DNA of 64,000 nucleotides. Source: Anolis sagrei. Lineage: Eukaryota > Chordata > Lepidosauria > Squamata > Anolidae. Position 1 is the stretch's first letter; each line of letters starts with the position of its first letter. The notes beneath the pieces are model-generated. The model was given only the letters and a program-made list of their open reading frames with translations. It searched no databases and was not told the DNA's origin. Position numbers and translations under genes: made by a program. This document shows positions 33,775-45,600 of the stretch, one piece after another. The stretch spans positions 59,711,252 to 59,775,251 of the forward strand of contig NC_090026.1 of the NCBI RefSeq assembly GCF_037176765.1, given 5' to 3'.

Positions 33775-34875
33775 ATGTGCAGAGTCTATTACATTCTGAA
33801 CCCAGAAAGATCAAACCCAGCCTTATCTACTCCAGCAGTTCGCTTGCAGCAATTGAAGGTTAGTTGTTTATGGGAAACCCACAAGCAAAGCAATCTTCTT
33901 CTGTTTGCCCTAATACAGAATGAGGCACTCCTGGTCAGTCGAAAGGCCGAACAGGGTATAGGGTTACAGCCTGTGTTGGACGGGGTCACACTCCCCCTGA
34001 AGACGCAGGTTCGCAGCTTGGGTGTGATCCTGGATTCATCGCTGAGCCTGGAACCCCAGGTCTCGGCGGTAACCAGGGGAGCATTTGCACAATTAAAACT
34101 TGTGCGCCAGCTGCGCCCATACCTTGGGAAGTCTGACTTGGCCACGGTAGTCCACGCTCTGGTTACATCCCACATAGATTACTGCAACGCGCTCTACGTG
34201 GGGCTGCCCTTGAAGACTGCCCGGAAGCTTCAGATGGTCCAGCGCTTGGCAGCCAGGTTGTTAACAGGAGCGGCACTCAGGGAGCATACCACTCCTCTGT
34301 TGAGCCAGCTCCACTGGCTGCCAATCTGCTACCGGGCACAATTCAAGGTACTGGCGTTAGCCTACAAAGTCCTAAACGGTTCCGGCCCCACTTACCTCTC
34401 CGAATGCATCTCCACCTATGAACCGACGCGGATATTAAGATCGTCCAGGGAGGCCCTGCTCTCGGTCCTGCCTGCGTCACAGGCACGGTTGGCGGGGACG
34501 AGGGACAGGGCCTTCTCGGTGGTGGCCCCTCGGCTATGGAATGCCCTACCTGTAGACATCAGACAGGCCCCTTCGCTGTTGGCGTTCTGGAGGAAGGTTA
34601 AGACTTGGCTCTACGAGCAAGTGTTTGGCTAAACAGTACAACTGAACACAGGAAGACAGTAAAATTGAACATAGGAATGGTACAAGGATTATGAGAATGG
34701 ATTTTGTTCTGTTATCGAGGCGTCATGAATTGATAATAATTGTTGATTTTGTTGTTGTGTATGATGTGTCTTTAACTGTTTATTGTTGTGATAACCTGCA
34801 TTGTGTAAACCGCATTGATTAATTAGGCTGAAAAATGCAGTATAGAAATAAAGCAAATAAATAAATAAATAAATA
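33775..34875 (+). mobile_element. L2-like LINE, 3' part with long open frame
   Basis: The frame 33775-34632 encodes the RT end and C-terminus: VRSLGVILDSSLSLEPQ, SHIDYCNALYVGLP, QLHWLPICYRAQFKVLALAY, YLSECISTYEPTRILRSS and [20 protein letters not shown]. The frame is intact for 285 codons, so this is among the younger LINEs here. The 3' tail ends with (AAAT)n at 34845-34872. 5'-truncated. Confidence 0.9.
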
Positions 34876-34879
34876 CTTT

Positions 34880-35400
34880 CTGTTGAGAGGTACACTGCCT
34901 GTGCTTGGGCATGAAGTTGCTATTGAGAATGAAGGGCTAATAGTCATTCATCTAAAAGTTAGGAAAACTTTCTCAGAATCCACCAGCCACCATGACCACC
35001 AATATCTCAACACTTATATTGAGTCTTTTAAAATGCAATTCCACAATAAATACATTTAATAAAGAAAAATGTAATGCATAATACAGTACTAACAATTTTA
35101 TTGTTTCTTTTTTAAAAAACATACATTGTGATGTTTGACTAAGAGAAGCTAAAAAAGCATATTTTAAAAATATTTACCTCTATGTAAATTAAGCATTCTC
35201 AGTATATGTGGCAGGCCTTAAGCAAACAGACAGACTAAGAGAGTCTATAATCCCCCATTAAGTTTTCCAAGTTTAGATTGTGTGTCCCTGATTGGGAAAT
35301 AGAGGGAAATGACCAAGCTTCTGGTCTAAGCAGAAAGCTCAGCTGAAACATGTTGACAGTTTTATGTATGGCAACAGTGGGGTTCTGTGTTACTGAAGGG
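34880..35400. other. Spacer, nothing recognised
   Basis: AT-rich. No repeat or gene recognised. Confidence 0.4.
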
Positions 35401-35409
35401 TACAATTCT

Positions 35410-35897
35410 AGATCTGGGTTGTTGCCGGTTTTTTCGGGCTATATGGCCATGTTCTAGAGGCATTCTCTCCTGACGTTTCACTTGCATCTATGGCAAGCAT
35501 CCTCAGAGGTGGTGAGATCTGTTGGAACTAGGAAAATGGGTTTATATGAGACAAAGAACTCTTGTCTGCTGGAGCTAGGTGTGAATGTTTCAACTGACCA
35601 CCTTGATTAGCATTTGATGGCCTGGCAGTGCCTGGGGCAATCTTTTGTTGAGTGGTGATTAGATGTACCTGATTTTTTTGCTCTCTGCTGTTTTGCTGTT
35701 GTAATTTTAGAGTTTTTTAATACTGGTAGCCAGATTTTGTTCATTTTCATGGTTTCCTCCTTTCTGTTGAAATTGTCCACATGCTTGTGGATTTCAGAGA
35801 AACGTCAAGAGAGAATGCCTCTAGAACATGGCCATACAGCCCGAAAAAACCTACAACAACCCAGTGATTCCGGCCATGAAAGCCTTCGACAATACAT
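35410..35897 (-). mobile_element. Penelope-like remnant with inverted ends
   Basis: The left end (gttgccggttttttcgggctatatggcc and on) is the antisense Penelope terminal segment. The right end (gaatgcctctagaacatggcc to ccttcgacaatac, 35813-35895) is the same segment in sense orientation. Between them, 35560-35790 matches the non-coding and endonuclease end of the 29105 element. Much shorter than that copy and non-coding. Confidence 0.8.
35467..35515 (-). ncRNA. Hammerhead-like core, complete motif
   Basis: Minus strand: CTGAGGA, stem gcttgc / gcaagt with loop catagat, then GAAACGTCAGG. Compared with other copies the 3' strand of the stem has changed (gcaggc to gcaagt), yet all six positions still pair, and the GTC cleavage triplet is kept. 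Best-preserved core in the window. Confidence 0.6.
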
Positions 35898-35899
35898 TA

Positions 35900-36613
35900 A
35901 TTCTAGATCTTTTTGTAGGGCTGTAAAGGACAGATGCATTGTTTCAATTATCCTCAGTCTCCTTTTATTAGGCACAAGAAAGGAAAGAAACAATAAAGTG
36001 TTTTGAAGACTATTTGGAGGAAAATTAGTCATCCCTCTCACTTTCAAGGCTGTCCTTCACATAAGAAAAGAATGGAAAAAATAGGTTTCAGGTTGAATTC
36101 TAAAATCACCATCATGTTACATGATCACACAAGATTCACAGGGATTCACCTTTGTCACAATGTGCCCAGAATGAGGTTCTGTTTGCAACCAAGAGCCCAC
36201 TGGTGTGATTATGAGGTATTTAGAAAACACACCTGTTGAGGCGCATTTTCAAAGGCTTGCTTTGAAATAGCTTCCCATTTAGAAAAAAAAAACCCATATT
36301 CCAGAATGCTAGCAAATTTCTTTTACAATCTGTATTGAAGAATGTATAATACAGGACAATAAATATTTACAAATATGTTCAGCACAATTTATACATTTCA
36401 ATATGTATACATTACGTTTTCTGAATTTACAAGATTCTTCAAAAATACAGTAATATCTATATCTTATCAATTATACAAAAACGTAAATATGGGGAGAGAA
36501 AACCATATTTATTTTATACAAGTAAGCATATATTTTATTCTTGAAAGAACAGAAGAAAATCACCTGGAACCAGTGCTGCTGGTGTCATGTGGTTCAAGTT
36601 TCCGTAGTGCTCA
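35900..36613 (-). other. PLEKHG4B: Probable 3' UTR / downstream region of PLEKHG4B
   Basis: Downstream of the proposed stop at 36614. Reverse-strand AATAAA signals lie at 36534-36539, 36508-36513 and 35964-35969, any of which could end the transcript. No repeat family was recognised in most of it. Confidence 0.35.
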
Positions 36614-36625
36614 TCATGAATTGTC
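36614..36625 (-). CDS. PLEKHG4B: PLEKHG4B proposed terminal coding exon (3 codons + stop)
   Basis: Acceptor ttattccctag precedes GAC AAT TCA TGA. The previous exon ends in phase 0, so the protein would end ...ITADNS. A good acceptor with polypyrimidine tract supports it. An alternative exon elsewhere cannot be excluded. Confidence 0.55.
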   Translation of the reverse strand, partial: DNS

Positions 36626-39600
36626 CTAGGGAATAAGAAAGCACATCTCATCATTCAGAAGTATCTTAAAAAGTGTTGAAGTACAGCTTGCTTATGAAAG
36701 GAAGAATGCCCAATAAATTTAGGCCCCAAAATATTATTTGGGCTTGCTCAGAAAAAGCTTCACTACCTTGGTCCCACCTCAGAGCTTAAGATCCTCTGGG
36801 GAGGCCCTGCTCTTGGCCCCGCTGTTCTCAAACACGTTTAGCAGGGACGAGGGACAGGGCCTTCTCGGTGGTAGCCCCCCACCTGTGGAATACGCTTCCC
36901 GGGGAAAATAGATCATCGTCATCCCTCCTCACCTTCAGAAAGAAGGTAAAATCGTGGTTGTAGGACCAGGCCTTCGGGCAATCAGGTTAAAGGACAATGG
37001 ATAATATTTGACTATGGCTTGGAAGCGGATTTGGATAAGTGAGGCGGAGTAATCATTGGTATATGGCTAGATAAATAGCCAGCAGACTGGCAATAGCTAA
37101 ATGGATCGTAAGTATACTGTTTAATTTTTATTTTAATGTTCATGGTTTTAATTGTTATTTTTGCTATTGTATTTTATGAAGCGGCATTGAATTGTTGCCA
37201 ATTGTAAGTTGCCCTAGGAGTTAAGAAGGGTGGGGTAAAAATGTTTGAAATAAAATAATAAATAAAAAAAATTGGTCTATACTTTTGGTCTGTGTTTGAG
37301 AGTGAGTTTGTATGTGTGTGAGAGAGAGATAGAATAGAATGAACATATCTGACACTTTGATTTTTGAAGATAAAATGAGTTCAGCCGTGTTAGTGTTTGG
37401 ATTAATATCGGGGAATTCCAGACATAATTATGAAAAACTCCTGCTAAAATCCTGGAAAACCACTGTTGCTGTTAAAAATGACAATAGACTAGAGGGACAA
37501 AGGATTGAATTCAATATAAGACAACATCCTATATTCCTAATGTGACAAGTGAAACCTCACTATGGGGAAGAAAGTTCTGGGGTTGATCCTATTGAAAATA
37601 AGGGTCTACATTATGTTGACTATAATGTATAACTCCTTTAAATAGTCTGTCGTTGTAGAAATTTGTTCTTGATATTGATATTATATTACTGTATCTCTGT
37701 TGCAAGATAACCCACTGTCTCCTGGGGCTTAGTATGCCCATTGTCCAAATAAAGGAAATGCGATGCCAACAATTATTCTGATGCATTCACTTTCTATAGC
37801 CTGGATGAGGTCTCTTCCAACTCTATGATTCTATGATTCTAACACTGCTCTGCAATTTTACAATATTTACTCTCAGACACTACTTTCTGCAAACTTTTCT
37901 CACCATTCTTTTCAGGAATTAGTAAAAGGTGTTGATTTGATTTATTTAATTTATTTAAATCCCACTTTTCTCCCATGTAGGATTCAAATGTTCATATTAG
38001 CTTTTTATATTGCAATCCAGTTTTAGACCCCCACTGTACAACAGGGCCCTTGACATCTGCTGGGGTTTTATTCCAGGACACACACGCCCATCCCATGGAG
38101 ACCAAAATCCATGGTTGCCCAAGTCCCATTATATACAATGACACATCAGGTTCACCAGATCATGAGATCACAGTCCAGCACAAACACATCAGGTCTAAGG
38201 GTCGAGAAATGTAAAACTTTGAAACAAGTGCTCATTGTCAGGATATCAAGACAACCCAAGAACCTTCTGACTTGAACTTGACACAGTAGAATTGCATCTT
38301 TTATATAAAAGGGTGACCAATTCAAATAGGTGAGGGAGAGAACTTAAAGATATGTAAAATGACAGAGACAACATCAGATTATGTTAACATACCCTTTCCA
38401 GGGTCAGAGTGTTGATATCAAAGAAGTAGGAAATTGGTATATTGGAGCATTGCAAAGGCAGAACTAGATAGGCCAGGGAGCCAGATACGGCCCTCCAAGG
38501 CCATTTACCCGGCCCTCGCTTGGTCAACCTACGTCTGAAATGACTTGAAAGCACACAACAACAACAGGCAAAACCAGGCCCATACATCCCATTAAAATAC
38601 TAATGTTTATTATATTTGTTAAAATTGTTCTTCGTTTTAATTATTGTATTGTTTTAAAGTGTTTCTTGCACTACAAATAAGATATGTGCACTATGCATAG
38701 GAATTATTTTATGCTTTTTTTCAAATTATAATCTGGCCCTCCAACAGTTTGAGGAACTGTGACCTGTGACCTGGCTTCAGCCCCCCCCCCCCCCCCTGAA
38801 ATTCTCATGGTGGTTCGCGAAAAGGCCTTACTGGTGCATTATTTAAACTGTTATGTTTATTCATATCATGATCTGATCACCATACTCAATATATCCCATA
38901 TGCTTGGGGGTATTGGGGTAATGATACAAAAGGTTTGCTAGGGTAGACCCTCTTTCACTCAGACTCAGCCCCCCCTGAAACTCAGCCCCCCCTCCGAAAA
39001 AAACTCCCCCCCCCCTCCAAATTGAAATCCTGGCTACGGGCCTGGACCTGGCCCTCTGTTTAAAAAGTTTGTGGACCCCTGAGATAGGCTATAGATACCA
39101 AATATTATCCAAAGCCCTCCCAATTCAATAGACAATTTGAACTTGAAACTAAAGGACAAAATTGCCTGCCAGACTCCCAGTGTGTGTGTGTGAGGCTCGA
39201 TCAAAATAAAGTAAAAGATATTCAACAAGAGAATGCAGCTCTCCAAGGTTCTGTGAAAGGCTAATGCCACCTCTCAACCTCTGATAGTTCCTCACTCTTG
39301 ATCTAAACTGTGCTAAAGTGTGAGCTGTCTCATCTCTCTGGCATTGCTGGTAACCCTTCAAGATGACACGCAAGATGAAAGAATATATTCTACGCTTAAT
39401 GTCCAAAATGAAAACTGACTGAAGCAATAACAACATGTTCACAATCTTTACACATTTATTTACTTACCGCTGTGATATACTCTGTGCTGGGTGTTGACCT
39501 AGGATTCTTCTGTGTGAGAGAAGGAGATCTGCATTCTGATGAAAGCTTGGATCTTTCATCCAGAAATGTCTTGGTAAGGGCTGGGGAGAACTCAGAGTGG

Positions 39601-42600
39601 ACAGAGCCGCTGAAACTGCTTGTCCTCTCACGTGATGTGTCCTGGGATGATTCAGAACTCTCTGCAACGACATGAATCAAAACATATGGTCACCCTAGTA
39701 TTCAACAGGAATTCTAGCAAGACATCTGAAAATTCATGATGATTCTTTGTATACTGCAACACACCAACTCCTAACTTTCCAACACTATAAAGGACATTCT
39801 TAGGTCAATGGTTCAGCTTGGGGAGTCATCCACCTCTGGCCAGATAAAAGAGAACTGAGACATCAGAAAAACTGCCAAGAGGTTGCTGTGCTCTAGCAGG
39901 CCAGATTGGGCCAAATGTTGCTTCCTAATGGCTATCATGGAGACAACCAGATCTTTGGTAGTAGTACTAGCAGGAAAGTTTCTCCAACACCTAATTCTCC
40001 ATTGTCAATCCCTGTTTATCACTCCTTTCAATGTTAGGCTGCAGGAAAATGTGAGGAAATACTTTCACTTTGGGCAGAGCAGTAACAAGGTCCAACAGAC
40101 TGGATTTCTAATCTAAATGAACTGAGTGTATACTCTACATCAGCAGTCCTCAATGTTTTTCAAATCACGACCCTATTTGATAGAAGCAAAGCGACCTACA
40201 ACCCCAATACATTAAAAACAGGCTTTTCAATAGGGTAAACGAAAACACATAAAAATAGATTTTTCGGTATAATATAATTCAAAATAATGTTAACTTATGG
40301 CATATTTAATGCGATGGTTGAAATGGTAACTACTTAACAAGCTTAAAAATTCACGGTTGAGTTTTTGTTAATGACCTTATGTCATTCTCAATATTTAATC
40401 TGTTTGGTTTTCAATTGAAGGAGTGTTGAAAATTTGCTCCAGTGTCATCAGTTGGGAGCCCCCCCCCCCCCCCCCCCCGCAAACACCAACCACTGCTCTG
40501 AGATCAGAGTGAAGAGAGGGGCCAGGAAGGCAGTTCCATCTTGTCTTCTGCACTGTGCTTACAATATAATATAATATAATATAATATAATATAATATAAT
40601 ATAATATAATATAATATAATATAATATATAATATTGATAATATTATAATGCAATAGAATATATTACTAATAATAATATGATATTATAATTATATATTTTA
40701 TATTAAATGTAATATTACTAATAATATTACAGTATAATGTTATAATACAATGTAATATATAATATTAATATTGTGCTATGATAATAATATAATATATTGT
40801 ATTTACTTTTTACTTGTAAGCCGCTCTGAGTCCCCTTCGGGGTGAGAAGGGTGGTATATAAATGTCGTAAATAAATAAAATAAAATATGTAGAAACAAAG
40901 AAAGTAAAACTCGAAGCACAAGAATGGTCTCATTTGGATGATGTGACTTTATCCCTTTTACAATTTTTCATAGCTCATCACTGCCCGGCAACCCCACAGA
41001 AAACTCTTTGTGACCCAATATGGGATTATGACCCATAGGTTGGAAATCACTGGTTTAGATATACCCAGAATTGGCTAAAGGTCATAGCACATGGTGGGCT
41101 TCTTCTGCAGACTTCCTCTGATACAGTAAGGATTTCTTCAATAACATAAAGTTTAAAACCAGTGGACCAATGCAGTATGTGGCACAATTAAATAACAAGG
41201 GCAAATAAATTATACCTTTTTTCTTTACCATTTCATTGCCATGTGTTTGCAAAATGCCTGCTAATTGTATACTATATTTTTAGAATTGTAATTACTCAGA
41301 GCAAAACTATTAAAACTCAACAAGCAATTGGTCAGAGCGATTAGTGATACAATCTGAAGACACTATCAAAAATGCTGCCATAGTATGACATACCGATTCT
41401 TCTTTAGTTGGTGAACTGAGTTTTTATTTACATCCTGGTCTTCTCAAATGCAGGCACTATAACGCACTTACCCACTGAGGGCTGGCTTCCAACTTCTTGT
41501 TCCAACTCATCTTCTTCAATACAGGTTCTGACATCATATGACCAGTGGTTGATTGGTGGCCGTACTAAGCCAAGATGAGACGCGGCAGAATATACATGCA
41601 GGTTGAGTGACCCCAAGATGGAAGAGGAGGACTGACTGCTGGAGGAAGATGTACTGCTGTTTGAGATCGTGGAATGAGGCCTCTTAAATGGGGTGGAGTG
41701 GTCAAATGAAGAAACGGCTATAGAGGCACGAGTCCTTGATTCTGGTGAGACAAAGAAAAATCTTTCTGCCAACTCTTAGAATATTCAAAAGACAAAGTAA
41801 ATGTGCATTAGTGTGGCTGAAAGACTAATTCTGAAGTACAGGTTGATGAATACTTGCTTATAAAAAGTGTAAAGGTTTTTTTTCTATTTGCAAATACAAA
41901 AAAGTGTAGCTATAATAAGGATTTGTAATGAAAATCGATGCATTTATTTTATTTTATTTATTATACTTATTTGTATCCCACTTTCTTCTCTAGATCAAGA
42001 TCCAAAGTGGCTTCCAACCTTAAAAACAATATTCACAAATATAAATAATGAAAGCAGAATTAAACATACCATTATTAAAACAAGTCAGTTTAAATTTTTA
42101 AAAAAACTGTTGAAACATCTGAAAATTACAAGCTGATTATTAAAGTACCATTGCCTTCCTTTGGCTGAAAGAGAAAAAAAAATGCCCAAAATCAGAAATG
42201 GGAAATGCCTGAGACAAGAAGACAATGACAGAGAAAGGCTGCAGGCCAATAGCACTTGGTGGATCCTGTGGCACTGGGAGAGTTTCATCTGAACTGTTAA
42301 TCAGCCATCCAGGGTGCTGTACTTTTTTGGGGGAAGGGTTACCACTTTGATAGTTCTTTAAATGTTTGAACTAAAATGCATAGCAGATTCATTACTTCAC
42401 TGACAGCTACCATGCGCTTCATTTGCTTTACACACCAAGAACTCAAGCACAGTCCCCTGTTGTCTAAAAGGGGCTTGGGAAAGACTTTGGTTGGAAAACT
42501 GAGCCAGGTGTTGCTAAGTCACCAAAGAAACTAGAGTAAGTACCAAACACTACCTGTTCTCTTCATGATGAAGTCTATAGCACGATCACTTATAGCTGCC

Positions 42601-45600
42601 TCACTTGGCTTGATGTCCATGAAAGGTTTATTCCCTATGCCCATAGACACCATTTCTTGCATTCGGAGTTCTGAAACAAACCGTGAAAATCATCTATATA
42701 AATAAAAATGTAATGTTCGTGTCAGGAACCGGTTTCCAGGCCTTGAGTCTTGGCGCAAAAAACCAGAATCCTGACATGGAATGCTGATAAGAATGTGCAG
42801 CTGGTGGCCTTGGGGGGAAGCAGTTGGCATTTGGCGGGGAATATTGCGCGGGATTCTCGGCCGGCGGGAAAGGGGAATTCAATTGTGAGGGAGGGTATAT
42901 AAGGGTTAAACTGCGGCTGCCGGCCAATCCTGGCTTTCTTCGTGTATGAATGTCCAGCAGTAAAGGTTCCTGATTGATTACGGATTGGCGTCCTGTGTCG
43001 TTACTGGGAGTGGCTGCTGTGAGCTTACAGTTCGTTTGTGGGATTAACAGAACTCAAAAACCACTGGATGAATTGACACCAAATTTGGACACAGGACACC
43101 TAACAACCCAATGTATGTCCTTCACTCAAAAAATGATTTTGTCATTTGGGAGATGTAGTTGTTGGGATTTATAGTTCACCTACAATCAAAGAGCATTCAG
43201 AATCCCACCAACGATGGAAGTGAACAAAACTTGGCACACAGTTCTCCCATGACCAACAGAAAATACAGGAAGGGTTTGGTGGGCAGTGTCCTTTGGTTTT
43301 GGAGTTGTAGTTCACCTACATCCAGAGAGCACTGTGGACTCAAACAATGATTGATCTGGACCAAACTCTACACAAATACTCAATATGCCCAAATGTGAAC
43401 ACTGGTGGAGTTTGGGGGAAAATAGAATCGTGACATTTGGGAGTTGTAGTTGCTGGGATTTGTAGTTCACCAATCACAGAGCATTCTGAACCCCACCAAC
43501 GATCGAATTGGTCCAAACCTCCCACACAGAATCCCTATGTGGGCCACAGCAATGTGTAGCAGGGGATGGCTAGTTGAAGAAAAAACGATTAAATGGTTTT
43601 TAAGGATTGAATACTCTATATTAATGAAATAAAAAAAATCATAGCTCAAGGGTTATAATGTCTGCAATGTAAATAAGAACCAAAGGAGAAAAAAATTACA
43701 AATCGGGTTCCAGTTGTGAACACTGATGCCTATTTATGCCACACGGAGACAATTTTGGGAAGTATTTATTCTTGTTTTGATTTTGTTTTATATTCTAATG
43801 AGAATGGAACATTTGCCATAAGTGTATCTTCTAAGAGATGGCAATGACACAAACGGATTGAAGGTCTCGTCGCATGATGCAAAAGGATTCTGAAATCCAA
43901 CATCATATGAGGAAACATCTGGTCATGCAACTGGGCTTGATCCTCCGAATAACATCCCTTTGGAGTAGAACTGGAGGTGAAATGGGGCTGAAACTTGGAA
44001 ATGAACTTTAAAAAAAATTAGTATGACATTCCAAAGCAATTCATAAGTGAGCACTAGTAATTGGATGGTCTGGACAGGAGAATCACTCATTCACCATTCT
44101 GAGGGCAACACACAGCTCTGCCAGTGACTAGAAACCACCCCTAAATAGACTTGGGAGCTGCATGTGGCCCGTGGGCTGCAGGTTGCCCACCAATGCTATA
44201 GAGTATTTTCAAGATGAAAACCACATATGGTAACAGGGAAAAAGAAATCCAACTATATGATTGTGCAAGGTTTAAAAAATTATTCAGGATCTGGTTATTA
44301 CTTGCAACAGAGGAATTAAGAGAAATCATTAAGAAATAAGATCAAGCTGTTTTGACTTTTGGTACACTTTGAGAACACTGCCTGAAAGCTATCTTCATAG
44401 CAACCCTAACTAAAACAGAAGGTGTTTTTTGGGGATTTTTTTTAATAAATCCAAAAAGAACTGTCTAATAAGCATTGCATTCATTGTACGTTATACAGTA
44501 GACTAGACATACCTCGGTTTCTCAAGGCTTGTCTCCAAAGAATCTTTCCTATAATATCGGTCCATGCATTTTTTATTTCTGTTGAGTTAGCCTGAAGGAT
44601 GTAGGTGTCCTGGGATTTTCTTCTCCTTCGAAACCAGATTTCAAATCTCAATCCACTATCGCCAACATTCTCTGTCATTCCAATCTCAGCAGTCTACCAG
44701 CAAATGTGAAGCAAAAAAGAAATGAGTAGAGCTCAGCAAAGTTCAGTAGAAAGAAACATGTTAGTTTTGCTAAGATGTATGTGGATCTCTGTTGACAGCT
44801 GCAAAATTGTGTTGATATTGATTTTCAACCATAGAAGGATAATTTTGAGCAAGTAACTTCTGTGGGATTCCTGCTACCTTTCCAGTTTCTCAACTTTCAC
44901 CTATCTGAAGTCCCTCCATTTTCCAATAAAACCTGATACCAAGTACAATTACATAGGTAAAAGTAGATGCTTGTCAAATAATTTGGATTCCTATTTTCTC
45001 TTTAAAACTAAGAAGCTCATTTAGGAAAGACTGATTTGGAGGCATGGAAATTATTACAGTAGGCCTTTCACTTTTTAAAGATTTTCCATTCAAGGTTTTG
45101 ATTATTCGCAAGTTTGAAACACCTCAACCTCTCTTCACATAGCAGCCCATCTTCAAGAAGTGAGGGGGATCTTTGGGAAACAAGTCTCTGTTCCATCTGG
45201 AATCTCACTTCCTTTCCCAGAGGAAACAAAGACTTGAAGCATGTGTTGTTCTTTTGAAGAGGAGGTAGAACAGGAGGCTGAAGAGGTAGGAGTTGTGGAT
45301 TTGGGGTTAAGTGTTGAGGAGGAAGAAGAGGGTGAGGAAAACATTCTGCCAGTTTCTACATTTCAGGAATGCTGAAGGGCAAAAGAAAGGAACATTTTAG
45401 CTAGAACTGCTGCCAAGGACGCTGAGCAATGAGACTTCGCCCTAGGAATACCTGTGCTGGGAGCTGGGGGCTATAAATCAGCAGCAAAGCAAGTGGTTAA
45501 TGCTGGCAGCAATCATTCTACTTAGTGCTTCTGTGGTTTCCTTGCTTGCAGCTCCAGCGTCTGCGAATTGCCTTCTAAATTTTTTTTGCAAAAGACTCTT

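Noticed and set aside
41428-41471. Extension of the PLEKHG4B exon beyond 41472
   Set aside because: A consensus donor (GTAAGT) at 41471 and phase agreement with the next exon show that the open frame simply reads into the intron.
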